Below are positions 16,926 through 25,900 of a DNA stretch of 40,227 nt, piece after piece (position 1 is the stretch's first letter; each line of letters starts with the position of its first letter). This DNA comes from a virus. The notes beneath the pieces are model-generated. The model saw only the letters and a list, made by a program, of their open reading frames with translations, made no database searches and was not told the DNA's origin. The position numbers and the translations under genes are program-made. The DNA lies in IMG/VR virus record IMGVR_UViG_3300032323_000176, positions 1 through 40,227 of that record; one strand, given 5' to 3'.

Positions 16926-18146
16926 TTATTTGTCTTCCATGTCTTTGTATCTGTAGTAACCTTTATCAAAATCTGCCTGAACAAAAAAGTCACCCATAAA
17001 ACCATTACGGTTCTTTCTAAAGGCACATTCTATGATATCACTATTTGTGGCACGACCAAGTGCTAATACCCAGTCAGCATCGTAAGCAATCTGACGTGAC
17101 CATGCAGTCTGTCCTAGAGTAGGAACACCACTCAAGTCATTTACATCGTCAGGGGTAGCGGATGAAATAGCAATAATAGGAACTTCTTCACCAATAGCCA
17201 AAAGCTTTAGCTCACGTGATAGGTTCTTCATACGAACAACTTCGTTTTCTGATCTTTGGTTTGGAGACATAAGCTGTAGGTAGTCAACAATAATAAAGTC
17301 AGGCTTATACTGATCAATCTTTCCACGAAGGACTGATGGATTAATCTCTCCACCAGAATCGTTAGAGATAATGTGAAACTCTGGCTTGCCAGCAATCTCT
17401 TTCTCGTGCCACTTCTTAAGCATATCTAGTTCAATATCACCATTGCTAATCTTACGGTGTGACCACAAGCCTTCGCCCATAATAGTAAATACACGATTAC
17501 GAACTTCTGTTTCTGACATCTCTAGGGATATGATTAGTGGTGACTTGCCCTGCTTCCATGCCTGTACCGCAAAATATAGGGCCATCCAAGACTTACCAAT
17601 ACCTGGGTAGGCAAGAAACACTCCAAGCTGTCCTGGCATAATACCAGCTGGCAGATAGTTGTCAAACCCTGGCAGGTTGGTTTTGATTCCAGTAACACCA
17701 AGAGCTTGCTGTGCTTTTACGTTTTCAAAGTATGCTACCGCAGACTCAAGATCTGTAACGTCAATATCACGAATAGCAGATGTGTTTTTCTTTAGCTCTG
17801 AAGTTTTTGTGATTAGCTCTTCTAGAGCAATACCACCCTGACCATTCTGCACTTCTTGTGCAGCATTTCTTAAGATGCCCTTAAGGCTATCGTTAAGATA
17901 CTCTGTCTGTAGCTCGTCTAGGTGATGCTTGGTTGATCCAACACCATCAACTGGTGAGAAGTCCCGAAACTTTTCTACAACAAGAGAGGTTGGTGGAACA
18001 GACTGATTGGTCTCAAAGTATTTACGAATGAAAGTCCAGATGTCAACGTGAGTAGTTAGCAGACTGTCTACGTTTGCCTGAAGCAATACGTGCATCTGTT
18101 TGTCAGCTAGGACTGCTGATATTACCTTAGACTCTGTGTTACTCAC
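16926..18146 (-). CDS. DnaB-family replicative helicase
   Basis: 406 residues. The helicase core has Walker A AYPGIGKS (179-186, Lys-185), Glu-209 (SLEMS), Walker B Asp-288 (FIIVDYLQLM) and a C-terminal sensor region (ALGRATNSD...FRKNRNG). The N-terminal domain (1-120) is short and helical. It unwinds the phage fork and recruits the primase encoded next. The start is GTG at 18146, with an 8-base overlap with the preceding gene. All motifs are intact. Confidence 0.94.
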   Translation of the reverse strand: MSNTESKVISAVLADKQMHVLLQANVDSLLTTHVDIWTFIRKYFETNQSVPPTSLVVEKFRDFSPVDGVGSTKHHLDELQTEYLNDSLKGILRNAAQEVQNGQGGIALEELITKTSELKKNTSAIRDIDVTDLESAVAYFENVKAQQALGVTGIKTNLPGFDNYLPAGIMPGQLGVFLAYPGIGKSWMALYFAVQAWKQGKSPLIISLEMSETEVRNRVFTIMGEGLWSHRKISNGDIELDMLKKWHEKEIAGKPEFHIISNDSGGEINPSVLRGKIDQYKPDFIIVDYLQLMSPNQRSENEVVRMKNLSRELKLLAIGEEVPIIAISSATPDDVNDLSGVPTLGQTAWSRQIAYDADWVLALGRATNSDIIECAFRKNRNGFMGDFFVQADFDKGYYRYKDMEDK

Positions 18147-18447
18147 TTAGCCACCTTTTAGCCATCTCTCTACGCTCTGCTCGTTCTTTTTCGTCTTTTA
18201 CTTTTTCATCCATAGCCTGCAAAATCTTTTCTGCATTATAGGCATAGAATGTCCAGCTTGGTTTTTGTGCTACTTCAAAATAATAGTACACTAGTCTCAT
18301 GGCTAAGTCAAGGCCAAAGGATTCAACAATGGCATCTGCGGCCCACTGCTCTGTGTTTAGGTTAAGTACTGGCTTTGCACCATACTTTTTAAGATGTTGA
18401 CTAGAGTAGGTGCCAAGTAAAGCCATACGGTCTTTACGTTCAGCCAT
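18139..18447 (-). CDS. Small protein upstream of the helicase, possible loader or accessory
   Basis: 102 residues, helical, with an aromatic central stretch (LVYYYFEVAQ; SWTFYAYNAEKIL) and a highly charged C-terminal helix (DEKVKDEKERAERREMAKRW). No ATPase motif. It overlaps the helicase gene by 8 bases and the preceding gene at one base, so co-translation with DnaB is likely. Helicase-loading or adaptor roles are often filled by a gene in this position, but nothing here proves that. Confidence 0.8.
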   Translation of the reverse strand: MAERKDRMALLGTYSSQHLKKYGAKPVLNLNTEQWAADAIVESFGLDLAMRLVYYYFEVAQKPSWTFYAYNAEKILQAMDEKVKDEKERAERREMAKRWLSE

Positions 18448-18653
18448 TACTCGTCTATTTCAGACTTTGCTTCTGCTAGCTTCTCTGTTAGCTTGTCTTC
18501 AACAAACTTATACACACGCTCAAATGCGTCGTTTACAGTCTCACCTTCACGTCTTGAGTCAACTACCCCAAGATCCAAACGCAAGGACTGAAAGTTACCT
18601 AGATTAAGTGTATAACCTAGAGTAACGTTTACCTTAGTTTCTTCGTTGTTCAT
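18447..18653 (-). CDS. Small protein of unknown function, first gene of the replication block
   Basis: The ATG at 18653 (MNNEETKVNV) gives 68 residues and is preceded by GAGGGG; an in-frame GTG 15 bases upstream (18668) is the alternative. Short beta strands (VNVTLGYTLNLGNF, LRLDLGVVD) are followed by an amphipathic helix with many charges (VYKFVEDKLTEKLAEAKSE). No motif recognised. It begins the run to helicase and primase behind the strong promoter at 18759-18731. Confidence 0.75.
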   Translation of the reverse strand: MNNEETKVNVTLGYTLNLGNFQSLRLDLGVVDSRREGETVNDAFERVYKFVEDKLTEKLAEAKSEIDE

Positions 18654-18672
18654 TTTCCTACCCCTCACGGTA

Positions 18673-19215
18673 TTAAATAGACTCTGACCAGGTTGGTATA
18701 AACCTGCCGTCTTCTGTCTTTGTATATGTTAGTATACCATCTCCCATTCGCCTTGTCAACTCCTGGTTTGTTGGTGTCATATTGTTTGTAATTAGGCCAT
18801 CTTTTCTTGGTTGGCCTATGTGTATTGATGCAAGTATATCACGAATTTCTTTAACTTGCGACTCTGAATAATAGCTTCTTATCTGCCAGCCAGTTTTTCC
18901 ATCTTTTGATGATCCTATAGGAAATGGAATTACTCCACGCTTCATAAGGCTGGGCATATACTTTTTATGACGGTTAACAAGCTTAGCAGTTTCTCCTACA
19001 GTATATGCACGTTCACGATTTCTTTTAAAGTCAGTTGTAAAGCAAGACTCCATGCGATCCTTCGTGATATTGTATAGAGTAATCATCCCAGTAGAGCGAC
19101 TTTGATGGTGTGGTCTTACAAGATCTCCATTTAAGAACCAGACTTTTTTATTCCCAGGAATAACAGACTCCTGGTTATACTCTTGGTCTAGTAGTTTTCT
19201 TTCGTATTTCTGCAT
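18673..19215 (-). CDS. MerR/excisionase-like HTH DNA-binding protein
   Basis: 180 residues with a winged-HTH core at about 69-125: AYTVGETAKLVNRHKK, then a wing and YYSESQVKEIRDIL, the MerR/Xis layout. The flanks are basic and show no ligand-binding Cys cluster. It lies exactly between the tail genes and the replication genes, and its 3' codons hold a strong promoter that reads into the replication block. A regulator of the switch between modules is a fair inference. The ATG overlaps the stop of the tail gene before it (TAATG). Confidence 0.8.
   Translation of the reverse strand: MQKYERKLLDQEYNQESVIPGNKKVWFLNGDLVRPHHQSRSTGMITLYNITKDRMESCFTTDFKRNRERAYTVGETAKLVNRHKKYMPSLMKRGVIPFPIGSSKDGKTGWQIRSYYSESQVKEIRDILASIHIGQPRKDGLITNNMTPTNQELTRRMGDGILTYTKTEDGRFIPTWSESI
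18731..18759 (-). promoter_or_regulatory. Consensus promoter for the replication block, inside the HTH gene
   Basis: TTGACA (18759-18754), a 17-base spacer ending TGG, and TATACT (18736-18731) on the minus strand. This is the closest match to a housekeeping-sigma promoter in the window. Predicted start is near 18724, about 70 bases before the ATG at 18653. Confidence 0.72.
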
Positions 19216-19661
19216 TAGTTTGGAATTCCGATTATAATTAGATTAACGGTTGTGGATGCATTTCCACCTTTGTCAAACCTAACCAAACCAGTTAATCCAT
19301 TTGCGTCAACGCTTGTTAGAACAACGGTAGCACCATCGCCTGCAGTACCAACACCACCAGTATTTACAACTGTAGCAGTTACGACTGGTGTGTATTTAAA
19401 ATTTCCATTGTATGAATAAGTAAAAGTTTTTGTGGTATCAGCATTTTGTGAGCTGTTTGATGTGACAACCACAGTGCCACCAATAATTCTTGCTTCAGAG
19501 GTTTTAATATTTTGCTTGTTTGCTGACGGTGTATCAATAGTAGTATAGTTATATCCTGTTGTTGAGACTTGATCAGATAGCTGATTTACAGCATTTGTAA
19601 TCTGATAGATATAGCTAACGTCAATTGGTTGACCTCGCTCTGGTAGTGGTATTTTTGCCAT
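19215..19661 (-). CDS. Small tail-tip/fibre protein
   Basis: 148 residues. The N-terminal helix (VSYIYQITNAVNQLSDQV) could trimerise. The rest is a Thr/Val/Asn-rich beta domain with FKYTPVVTATVVNTG and GLVRFDKGG, similar in style to the H-type-lectin or receptor-binding tips of phage fibres. It is the last gene of the tail block. A role in host attachment is inferred. Confidence 0.7.
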   Translation of the reverse strand: MAKIPLPERGQPIDVSYIYQITNAVNQLSDQVSTTGYNYTTIDTPSANKQNIKTSEARIIGGTVVVTSNSSQNADTTKTFTYSYNGNFKYTPVVTATVVNTGGVGTAGDGATVVLTSVDANGLTGLVRFDKGGNASTTVNLIIIGIPN

Positions 19662-19674
19662 AGTATTCTCCTAC

Positions 19675-20250
19675 TTATATTGTACCAGATAAGCCCCTGA
19701 ATAGGGTAAGCTTATTGTTGTAATAGTCTCTAATTTTTACTACTGTTGGAACCTGAATAGCTATTTCAATTCTTTTTACGTCCCCGTCTTTTTTTAAAAT
19801 AGAAAAACTGTTTGATGACACTGTTGCTTCAAACTCCCAATCAGTCCAGCCCACATTGTTAAGATCTGTAGTATTGTTGTTGTTCCACCTGATCCATACG
19901 TCATATTGTGTTGTGTCTCTAAAAAACTTTACATAATCGCTAGGGTTTTCGGCGTCTCCTGGAAAAGACCAAACAGCAGTAATTACTTCTGGGTTACCAG
20001 CCTTGCTAATTGAAAACCTGTTTGTATCAACAAAAGGAAAAGGAGTTGTAACGTCTGGCATTGGGTATCTAATTATTTCAGACCAATGAGAAAACCTATT
20101 CTTGTCTTCAGATACCACACGATATCTAAAGTCATAGTGAAGAGAGTCCACTTCGTCTCTTGACAAAGCTTCATTACGTGTAGTCGTAAACTGAACAAGC
20201 GGAAACTCAGACTTGCTAATCCTTATTTGCTTAATGCCAGCATCAACCAT
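19675..20250 (-). CDS. Minor tail protein
   Basis: 191 residues, beta-rich with many Trp and aromatic residues (YDFRYRVVSEDKNRFSHWSEI; VWIRWNNNN; TDWEFEATV), consistent with fibronectin- or Ig-like domains in the tail tip. Its ATG overlaps the stop of the 597-residue tail protein (TAATG). Probably part of the host-recognition apparatus; no catalytic motif. Confidence 0.7.
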   Translation of the reverse strand: MVDAGIKQIRISKSEFPLVQFTTTRNEALSRDEVDSLHYDFRYRVVSEDKNRFSHWSEIIRYPMPDVTTPFPFVDTNRFSISKAGNPEVITAVWSFPGDAENPSDYVKFFRDTTQYDVWIRWNNNNTTDLNNVGWTDWEFEATVSSNSFSILKKDGDVKRIEIAIQVPTVVKIRDYYNNKLTLFRGLSGTI

Positions 20251-22043
20251 TATGTTACGTCCAATATAAATCTATATTCAATATAGTTATTTGTATTAGG
20301 TGACTTTACAATAGTTGTTTTGTCAGAGTTTTGAATAATAGAATATCCAGTTAAACCATATACTGGATTTACTGTGCTTACGTTGTCAACTCTAAGAGCA
20401 TCTAGCCCTACATAGAACTGGTTGCTTGGGACTTCTGCCTTACCGTTTGGCACTACTGTTTGAGACGACACGTTAGTAGCAGTCTTAGCATAAGTAAATG
20501 TATTTGATGTTGGTGTGTCAACTACTTCATAAGTACCGTTGAATGTTGAGTCAACACCGCTAATCTTTACATAGTTTCCACTCACTAAGCCATGGGCTGA
20601 TGCTGTTGTTATTGTAGCCACGTTAGTCGTAAGTGCTTTGTCTGTTACTAAAAGATTTTCAATGGCAGCAACGTAAGCTTTAATTACTGAAACATTTCTC
20701 CAAGAAAATTGTCCGCTAGTATAGGCTAGCTCATCAAGTCTTTTTGTTGCAACAATGTATCTGTTGCTTGCAAAACGGTGGACAGAATCTTTTGCCTCTA
20801 CCTGCATTCTTGCATATTGCGATCCATCACTGTTGCTAAATTCAATAATTATGTTTACAGCATCTGGAACGTTAGAAGAGTTTCCATCCACAGAAATTAC
20901 AGAAAAAGCCAACTTCATTAAGTCTGACGATGAGTTTTTAGTTAGGTCTGTAGGCTGACCAGTAATTTGTAGGAATCCTGGCTCACCAGATATTTGAAGA
21001 TTCGTGCCGTCTGAATATATGTATGAGGTATCCCCCTTTAGTAGCAATACGTTTCCAAGGTACCTTGGTCTTTCATATCTAGCTGCTCTGGTTGGATTAG
21101 AAAATATACCATTTGTTGTGCTTGTTTTAATTGCTGGTGCTGTGCTAACAATAAAGTTAAGTCCACTAATAATCGAGTTTTGTATTTCAGGAAATACCGC
21201 ACTCTGTGGAGATGGGCTATTCAGGGTGCTTCCTAGGCTGAGCTGCCAAGCTTCTTCGCTAGCAAAAGCAGAGATTGTTCTACTGTCAAATTTTCCAGCT
21301 GCAGAGTTTGCTCCTGCAGAGTATATTCCAATCTCAGAAATTTCATAACGTTCTTCTGTTGGTAGTTGTGCAGTTAAGATAATCTTATTAGTACCATTAT
21401 CATTTACGTATCCACGTGAAGAAATTGGGACACGAAACATTTCAAAGCCTAAGGTGTTTGTGTCTGGATCAACCTCTACGTATAGCGTCGCATCAAGAAG
21501 CGTGGTAGCTGGCCCTGGCGTTATTGTAAAACTGGTATCGGAGTTAACAGCTGTAATTATTGTATCTGTAATTGAACTAAAAGATCCAGTTCCAGATGTT
21601 ATCGTTACTTTTGCACCAATCCATAGTCCCTCTGTAGACGGTGCAGATAGTATTTGTGCAGAACCACTAGTGCTAAACGTAATTGTTCCAGCAGTATGCT
21701 GAGCTGTTGAAGATGCTACAGTAATTCTTGTTGGGCCATCGATACTAGTAATTGTAGTAGATGCTCCAAAGGCTCCAGTGCCAGCAGTCTTTGAGACAGT
21801 CATTCCAACTACCAAACCTGCTGTTGATGATATTCCAGTAATTGGTGTAATAAAGCTTCCACCTACTGCTGGTGCTCCTGTTGATAAGATTGTTCCAGAT
21901 AGGGTTCCTGTTGATACCCCAGACTTTGTGGTTATATTAGGGCGTGGCGTTGGGCCACAGCCAAGAGCTATGTATGATGCGTATGCTGGAGCATCTCCAA
22001 TGAGATACTTCGCAATAATGTTTTTACCTATATTAGTTATCAT
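20250..22043 (-). CDS. Modular minor tail / receptor-binding protein
   Basis: 597 residues. The N-terminal segment (MITNIGKNIIAKYLIG, then YIALGCGPTP to residue 33) and 192-245 (FEMFRVPISSRGY, EISEIGIYS) look like one attachment domain split by an insert. The insert holds two tandem beta modules at about 64-124 and 129-190 that share an I-S-S...GL..G..V....GTG.F pattern. A third, unrelated module lies at about 474-531 (SAHGLVSGNYVKISGV, FNGTYEV). It is rich in Thr, Ser and Gly. Such modules are traded between phage fibres, so host-range variation is likely. A candidate promoter lies just upstream. Confidence 0.75.
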   Translation of the reverse strand: MITNIGKNIIAKYLIGDAPAYASYIALGCGPTPRPNITTKSGVSTGTLSGTILSTGAPAVGGSFITPITGISSTAGLVVGMTVSKTAGTGAFGASTTITSIDGPTRITVASSTAQHTAGTITFSTSGSAQILSAPSTEGLWIGAKVTITSGTGSFSSITDTIITAVNSDTSFTITPGPATTLLDATLYVEVDPDTNTLGFEMFRVPISSRGYVNDNGTNKIILTAQLPTEERYEISEIGIYSAGANSAAGKFDSRTISAFASEEAWQLSLGSTLNSPSPQSAVFPEIQNSIISGLNFIVSTAPAIKTSTTNGIFSNPTRAARYERPRYLGNVLLLKGDTSYIYSDGTNLQISGEPGFLQITGQPTDLTKNSSSDLMKLAFSVISVDGNSSNVPDAVNIIIEFSNSDGSQYARMQVEAKDSVHRFASNRYIVATKRLDELAYTSGQFSWRNVSVIKAYVAAIENLLVTDKALTTNVATITTASAHGLVSGNYVKISGVDSTFNGTYEVVDTPTSNTFTYAKTATNVSSQTVVPNGKAEVPSNQFYVGLDALRVDNVSTVNPVYGLTGYSIIQNSDKTTIVKSPNTNNYIEYRFILDVT

Positions 22044-22044
22044 A

Positions 22045-22935
22045 TTATATTCCTACATCTTCTATTATACCAGCACTGGCAATCTGTACTTCTACTTGTT
22101 CATCAGACCTAAGATTAATAAACTCAATAACACCCTCGCCAGATGCCAAGTCTAGATAGTAGTTTGCACCGTTTAAGCCACTACCAACCTTTGGGATCCG
22201 ATCTCTTAGATTGATTGTAAAGTTTGAAAAGAACTTGTCTGAAGTTTCTTGCAGCTTTAACAGACTTGTTGGGTTATAAATTTCTTGCAGTATTCCAAGA
22301 TTTTTAAATGGCTGATAAATTACACTCTGCCCATTGACGGTATCATTTCTTGCAATTGTTAAAAGCTCTTGACCGCCAACGTCCTCAAATAGCAGGTCAG
22401 TGATTAACTCACTACTAAAAGCCTCATCTATAAAGATTACTGTATCTATTGGGGCACTTTTTACTGGTGGTGGAGTTATTACAGGATCTTCATTGGTTGC
22501 TGGTGGTGTTGCAAAGATATCATTAGTTATTGTTGGTGATGAGGCAGGAACATCAACAGTAGGGGTCTTTACAGCTGGTGGCGGCTTTACTACTGGTGGC
22601 TTTACTGGTGGTTTAGGATTTGAAATAACTTTAGCTGCTGGCTTTTTTGGTGTGGCAGCTTTAATTGTTGACTTGCCAGTTTTTGGATCAATCATTGGGC
22701 CAGAATAAAGTTTTGGTGCTGGCTTTGATATTGGAACGTAGCCACTCTTTAGTGGACCAACAGTGTTTGGTGCTGGAGTCTTTGTTCCAGGGAAAATTGA
22801 GGACTGGGCTTTAGTTGTCGTAGATGCTTTTGGGGCAGGTCCAGGAGATGGTTTTGGCGTAGGCTTTGGTGCAGGTGCAGGCGTAGACTGCTTGGCAAAT
22901 GCTGCTGCTAACTGTGCCTGACTTTTTTTTGCCAT
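22045..22935 (-). CDS. Structural protein with Pro/Lys/Ala-rich N-terminal half
   Basis: 296 residues. Residues 18-150 are low-complexity Pro, Lys, Ala and Thr (PAPAPKPTPKPSPGPAP and similar). Residues 165-296 form a compact beta-type domain (VIFIDEAFSSELITDLLFED; NYYLDLASGEGVIEFINL). It lies between the tail hub gene and the modular tail protein, suggesting a flexible linker or scaffold at the tail tip. No signal peptide. Confidence 0.7.
   Translation of the reverse strand: MAKKSQAQLAAAFAKQSTPAPAPKPTPKPSPGPAPKASTTTKAQSSIFPGTKTPAPNTVGPLKSGYVPISKPAPKLYSGPMIDPKTGKSTIKAATPKKPAAKVISNPKPPVKPPVVKPPPAVKTPTVDVPASSPTITNDIFATPPATNEDPVITPPPVKSAPIDTVIFIDEAFSSELITDLLFEDVGGQELLTIARNDTVNGQSVIYQPFKNLGILQEIYNPTSLLKLQETSDKFFSNFTINLRDRIPKVGSGLNGANYYLDLASGEGVIEFINLRSDEQVEVQIASAGIIEDVGI
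22064..22072 (-). promoter_or_regulatory. Candidate internal extended -10 promoter
   Basis: TGG-TATAAT (22072-22064) followed by AGAAG, identical over 14 bases to the promoter at 10158-10145. It lies in the last codons of the Pro-rich gene, 14-20 bases before the next ATG. No clear -35. Confidence 0.35.
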
Positions 22936-22937
22936 TA

Positions 22938-25900
22938 CTAAACCTCACTCAAATATACGGTCATACTTGGTCCAGAAACAGACCTATTGTAATTAATATT
23001 GTACACCACATACCTTGTAGATTCTGGAGCTACCAGATCGATGTTGTCTGCATCTTTATAATATATATTAACTAGGTCTCCAAGCTGAAGGGTTGGCATT
23101 GAAAATATGTTTAGGCCTACTGACTTTCTTGGTCTAATATTTTTATTAATAATCCAACCAAGCAAATTTTCTGCGGTGTCTAAATCTTGTATATAGATAG
23201 AGTCTAAAGTAAAATCATTCTTACCATACAAAATCCTACTCTGTCTAATCTTTTCATACTGCTCTGTGAATTTAAACGGTGACTCAATTACTGTTGAGCC
23301 CTTAAGCTCTGGATCTGAAGTGCTGCCTTTTCTTCTTAAGAAGTCATCAACAGTTACGCTTGTAGTATTTTCACCAGTAAACGCAACACCTACAATTCTG
23401 AGGGGATTGCCAGTGCTAGAGTCAAGCTTTAGCACGGCGTCAGTATTATTAAATACTAAAAACTCAGCACCATAAGAATCTGCAGTAAATCCAGAAACTG
23501 TGTATCCTTTTAATCTATTAAAAACTGGAGCAATCTTAGCATAGAGTGCTGGGAAAGCACGTTCATACTTAACATTAAAGTATGCTGCCTCACGCATTAT
23601 TGTTCCAAACTCTTCAAAGTAAAGGCCGTATGCTGGAACAGAGGTTGGATTGATATTGCTTAAGTATGTGTTTTGTACCACTCCGCTTAGGGCATACCTG
23701 CTTAATGCCTCTACTGCATTAATCTGGTTATCTGAGTCTCCAAATATTTTAGCTATTGGAGTGTTAGTATCAAACACGGTGTTTGTAGCATAGTTTTTGC
23801 CAAGTGCATAAATATTTTCAAACATAGCTTTGGATGTGCCACGAACAAAAAGCCCTACAGCTGAATTTACTAATGGCAATGGGTCATTGTCTGTTATTCT
23901 AGCTACTAGGTTTTGATTAATGTATAGATAGAAGTCTCGTCTTGTTTCGTTGACATCAACGTATTCAATTGCTAAGTCATATACCGTTGGATTTTTCTCT
24001 CCTGTAAACCTATACTGTCCAGCAAAATTTCCATCATCAACTATGATATTTCCAACTCCACCCCAAAGCTTTACTGGAACTGCTTTAGTGTCAGATCCTG
24101 AGTTCTTTTTAACTTTATAGAAAAGAATGTTCTCAATTGATACGGTTGCTTCTTCATTTTCGTTTCTTTGAAGAAGCTCTTCTATTTTTGAAGTTGTTAG
24201 TGCTGCAATTTCAAAGTAATATCCGTTGTTGGTGGCTGGATTCACAAGGTTTATTCCTGCAGATCCTCCACCTATTGAAACATTTTCAGTTGGGTCAGAT
24301 CCAGGTACGTTAAAGTATGTCATTCCACCAACTACAGTTTGAGACCTATCTCCAGCAGCTTCTACCTTACCTATAATTCTAACTCTGGTTCCAAAATGCC
24401 TATATGCTTTATCGAGGTGCTTGTGCACATAAGAAACATAATTCTTTTGATTAATGCCTGGCTCAAAATCTGGGCCTGTCATAACTAGTGCTGATGCCTG
24501 TATAGTTGCAGCTGTAGTAGTTTTTAATGATGACACATCAGTTTCTGTAGAGTATTTTGATGACAAGAAATTTCTAATTATGCTATTTCTTTGAGTTTTT
24601 TGAGCAACTGTTTTTGCCAGCCCAGCTTCTCCAACAATGGTTGGTGGAATCGTTGGCTCAATCTCTGTGCTAAATAGCAAATCACTATTCATCTCGCAGC
24701 CCTGAATATTATTGTTGTTAGTCCAGTAAGGATCTAAACCAGCATTGTGATTTATGATTGGTGTTCCAAACTGCCCACGACCATGAGAAACCACCTCTCC
24801 AACCTTCATTCTAACTGATGTTCCAATTTCCTGGTTATTTCTTGTAACTGCTATACCACTAAAGGTTTCATAGTATGGCTCAGCAAAAATTCTAACTAAT
24901 CCAGTTGGATAAATTTTTCCATTAAACCTAAGATTTGAAAAATAATCTTGGTACTCAAGGCTGCTAGATATCCAAACATTTCCAACACCAGTTATGTTGT
25001 ATTCAACAGCATCATACTTAATGATTTCACCATTAGCATAGAAAAGCCCCTGGAACCTAGCAAGCCAGTATGCATTTTCACCAATGTCAAAAGTATTATT
25101 AATTAGTTGGTTATCAATAGATACGGTTGGAACATCTCCAGACAAGCTTGTGTTTAGTGGAACTGCAGCTAATACAAAGCCAGACTGGTCTCCAGCATTT
25201 GCAGAAGATGTTTTTTCGCTTGAAGAAACTTCCCACAGGGTCGATGGATTATAAATATAATTCTTGTCGACAAACTTGCTTTGTTGTATAGTTCCACCAG
25301 TTCTTTTTATTTCTCTCGAGGTAAAGTTTACAGTACCAGCATTAAATACCCTTTTATCCTGAGAGGCTACAGCAACAATGTTTGGAAGCTTGCTGCCCTG
25401 TGAAGAACCATTAAGTGTTATATCTGGAATTCTTTCTACAGACTCATCTAGCAAATACTCTTTTGTCATTACGACAAAATTATTATACTCGTCAAAGAAC
25501 ATGGCTGACTGGGTTGCCCTTGAAAGTTGTGCTAGGGTTTCAGCAATGCTTTGTTCTGGTGGAATAAAGAAGTTTGGGATTACTGGATCTGCAACTCCAG
25601 CCTTTCTCCTAAATACATAGTTAGAGAATCCAATTGAGTCTAGCAAAATACAGACTGCTTGACTTAGAGAAACCTCTGTTAGTAAAATTCTTGGGGCTTT
25701 AAGGGATTCAAAGTAAAAATAAAAATCTCTTAGGTTTAGCTTAGTCTCTCCAGTCTGAGCATTTCTTTCAGCAAATCCTTCAGAGTATAAAGTTTTGATT
25801 GGCACGTAGTAGTTGCTATTGTTTACATTTTTAACAACCTCGTAAAAGGTAAACTTAATATTCTTATCGATATACTTGGCTATAATACTTCCAGTTTGAG

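Noticed and set aside
17638-17665. TTGACA-16-TATTAT with TGG inside the helicase gene
   Set aside because: Good match, but it lies in the Walker A-proximal codons of dnaB with no gene start downstream. Probably chance.
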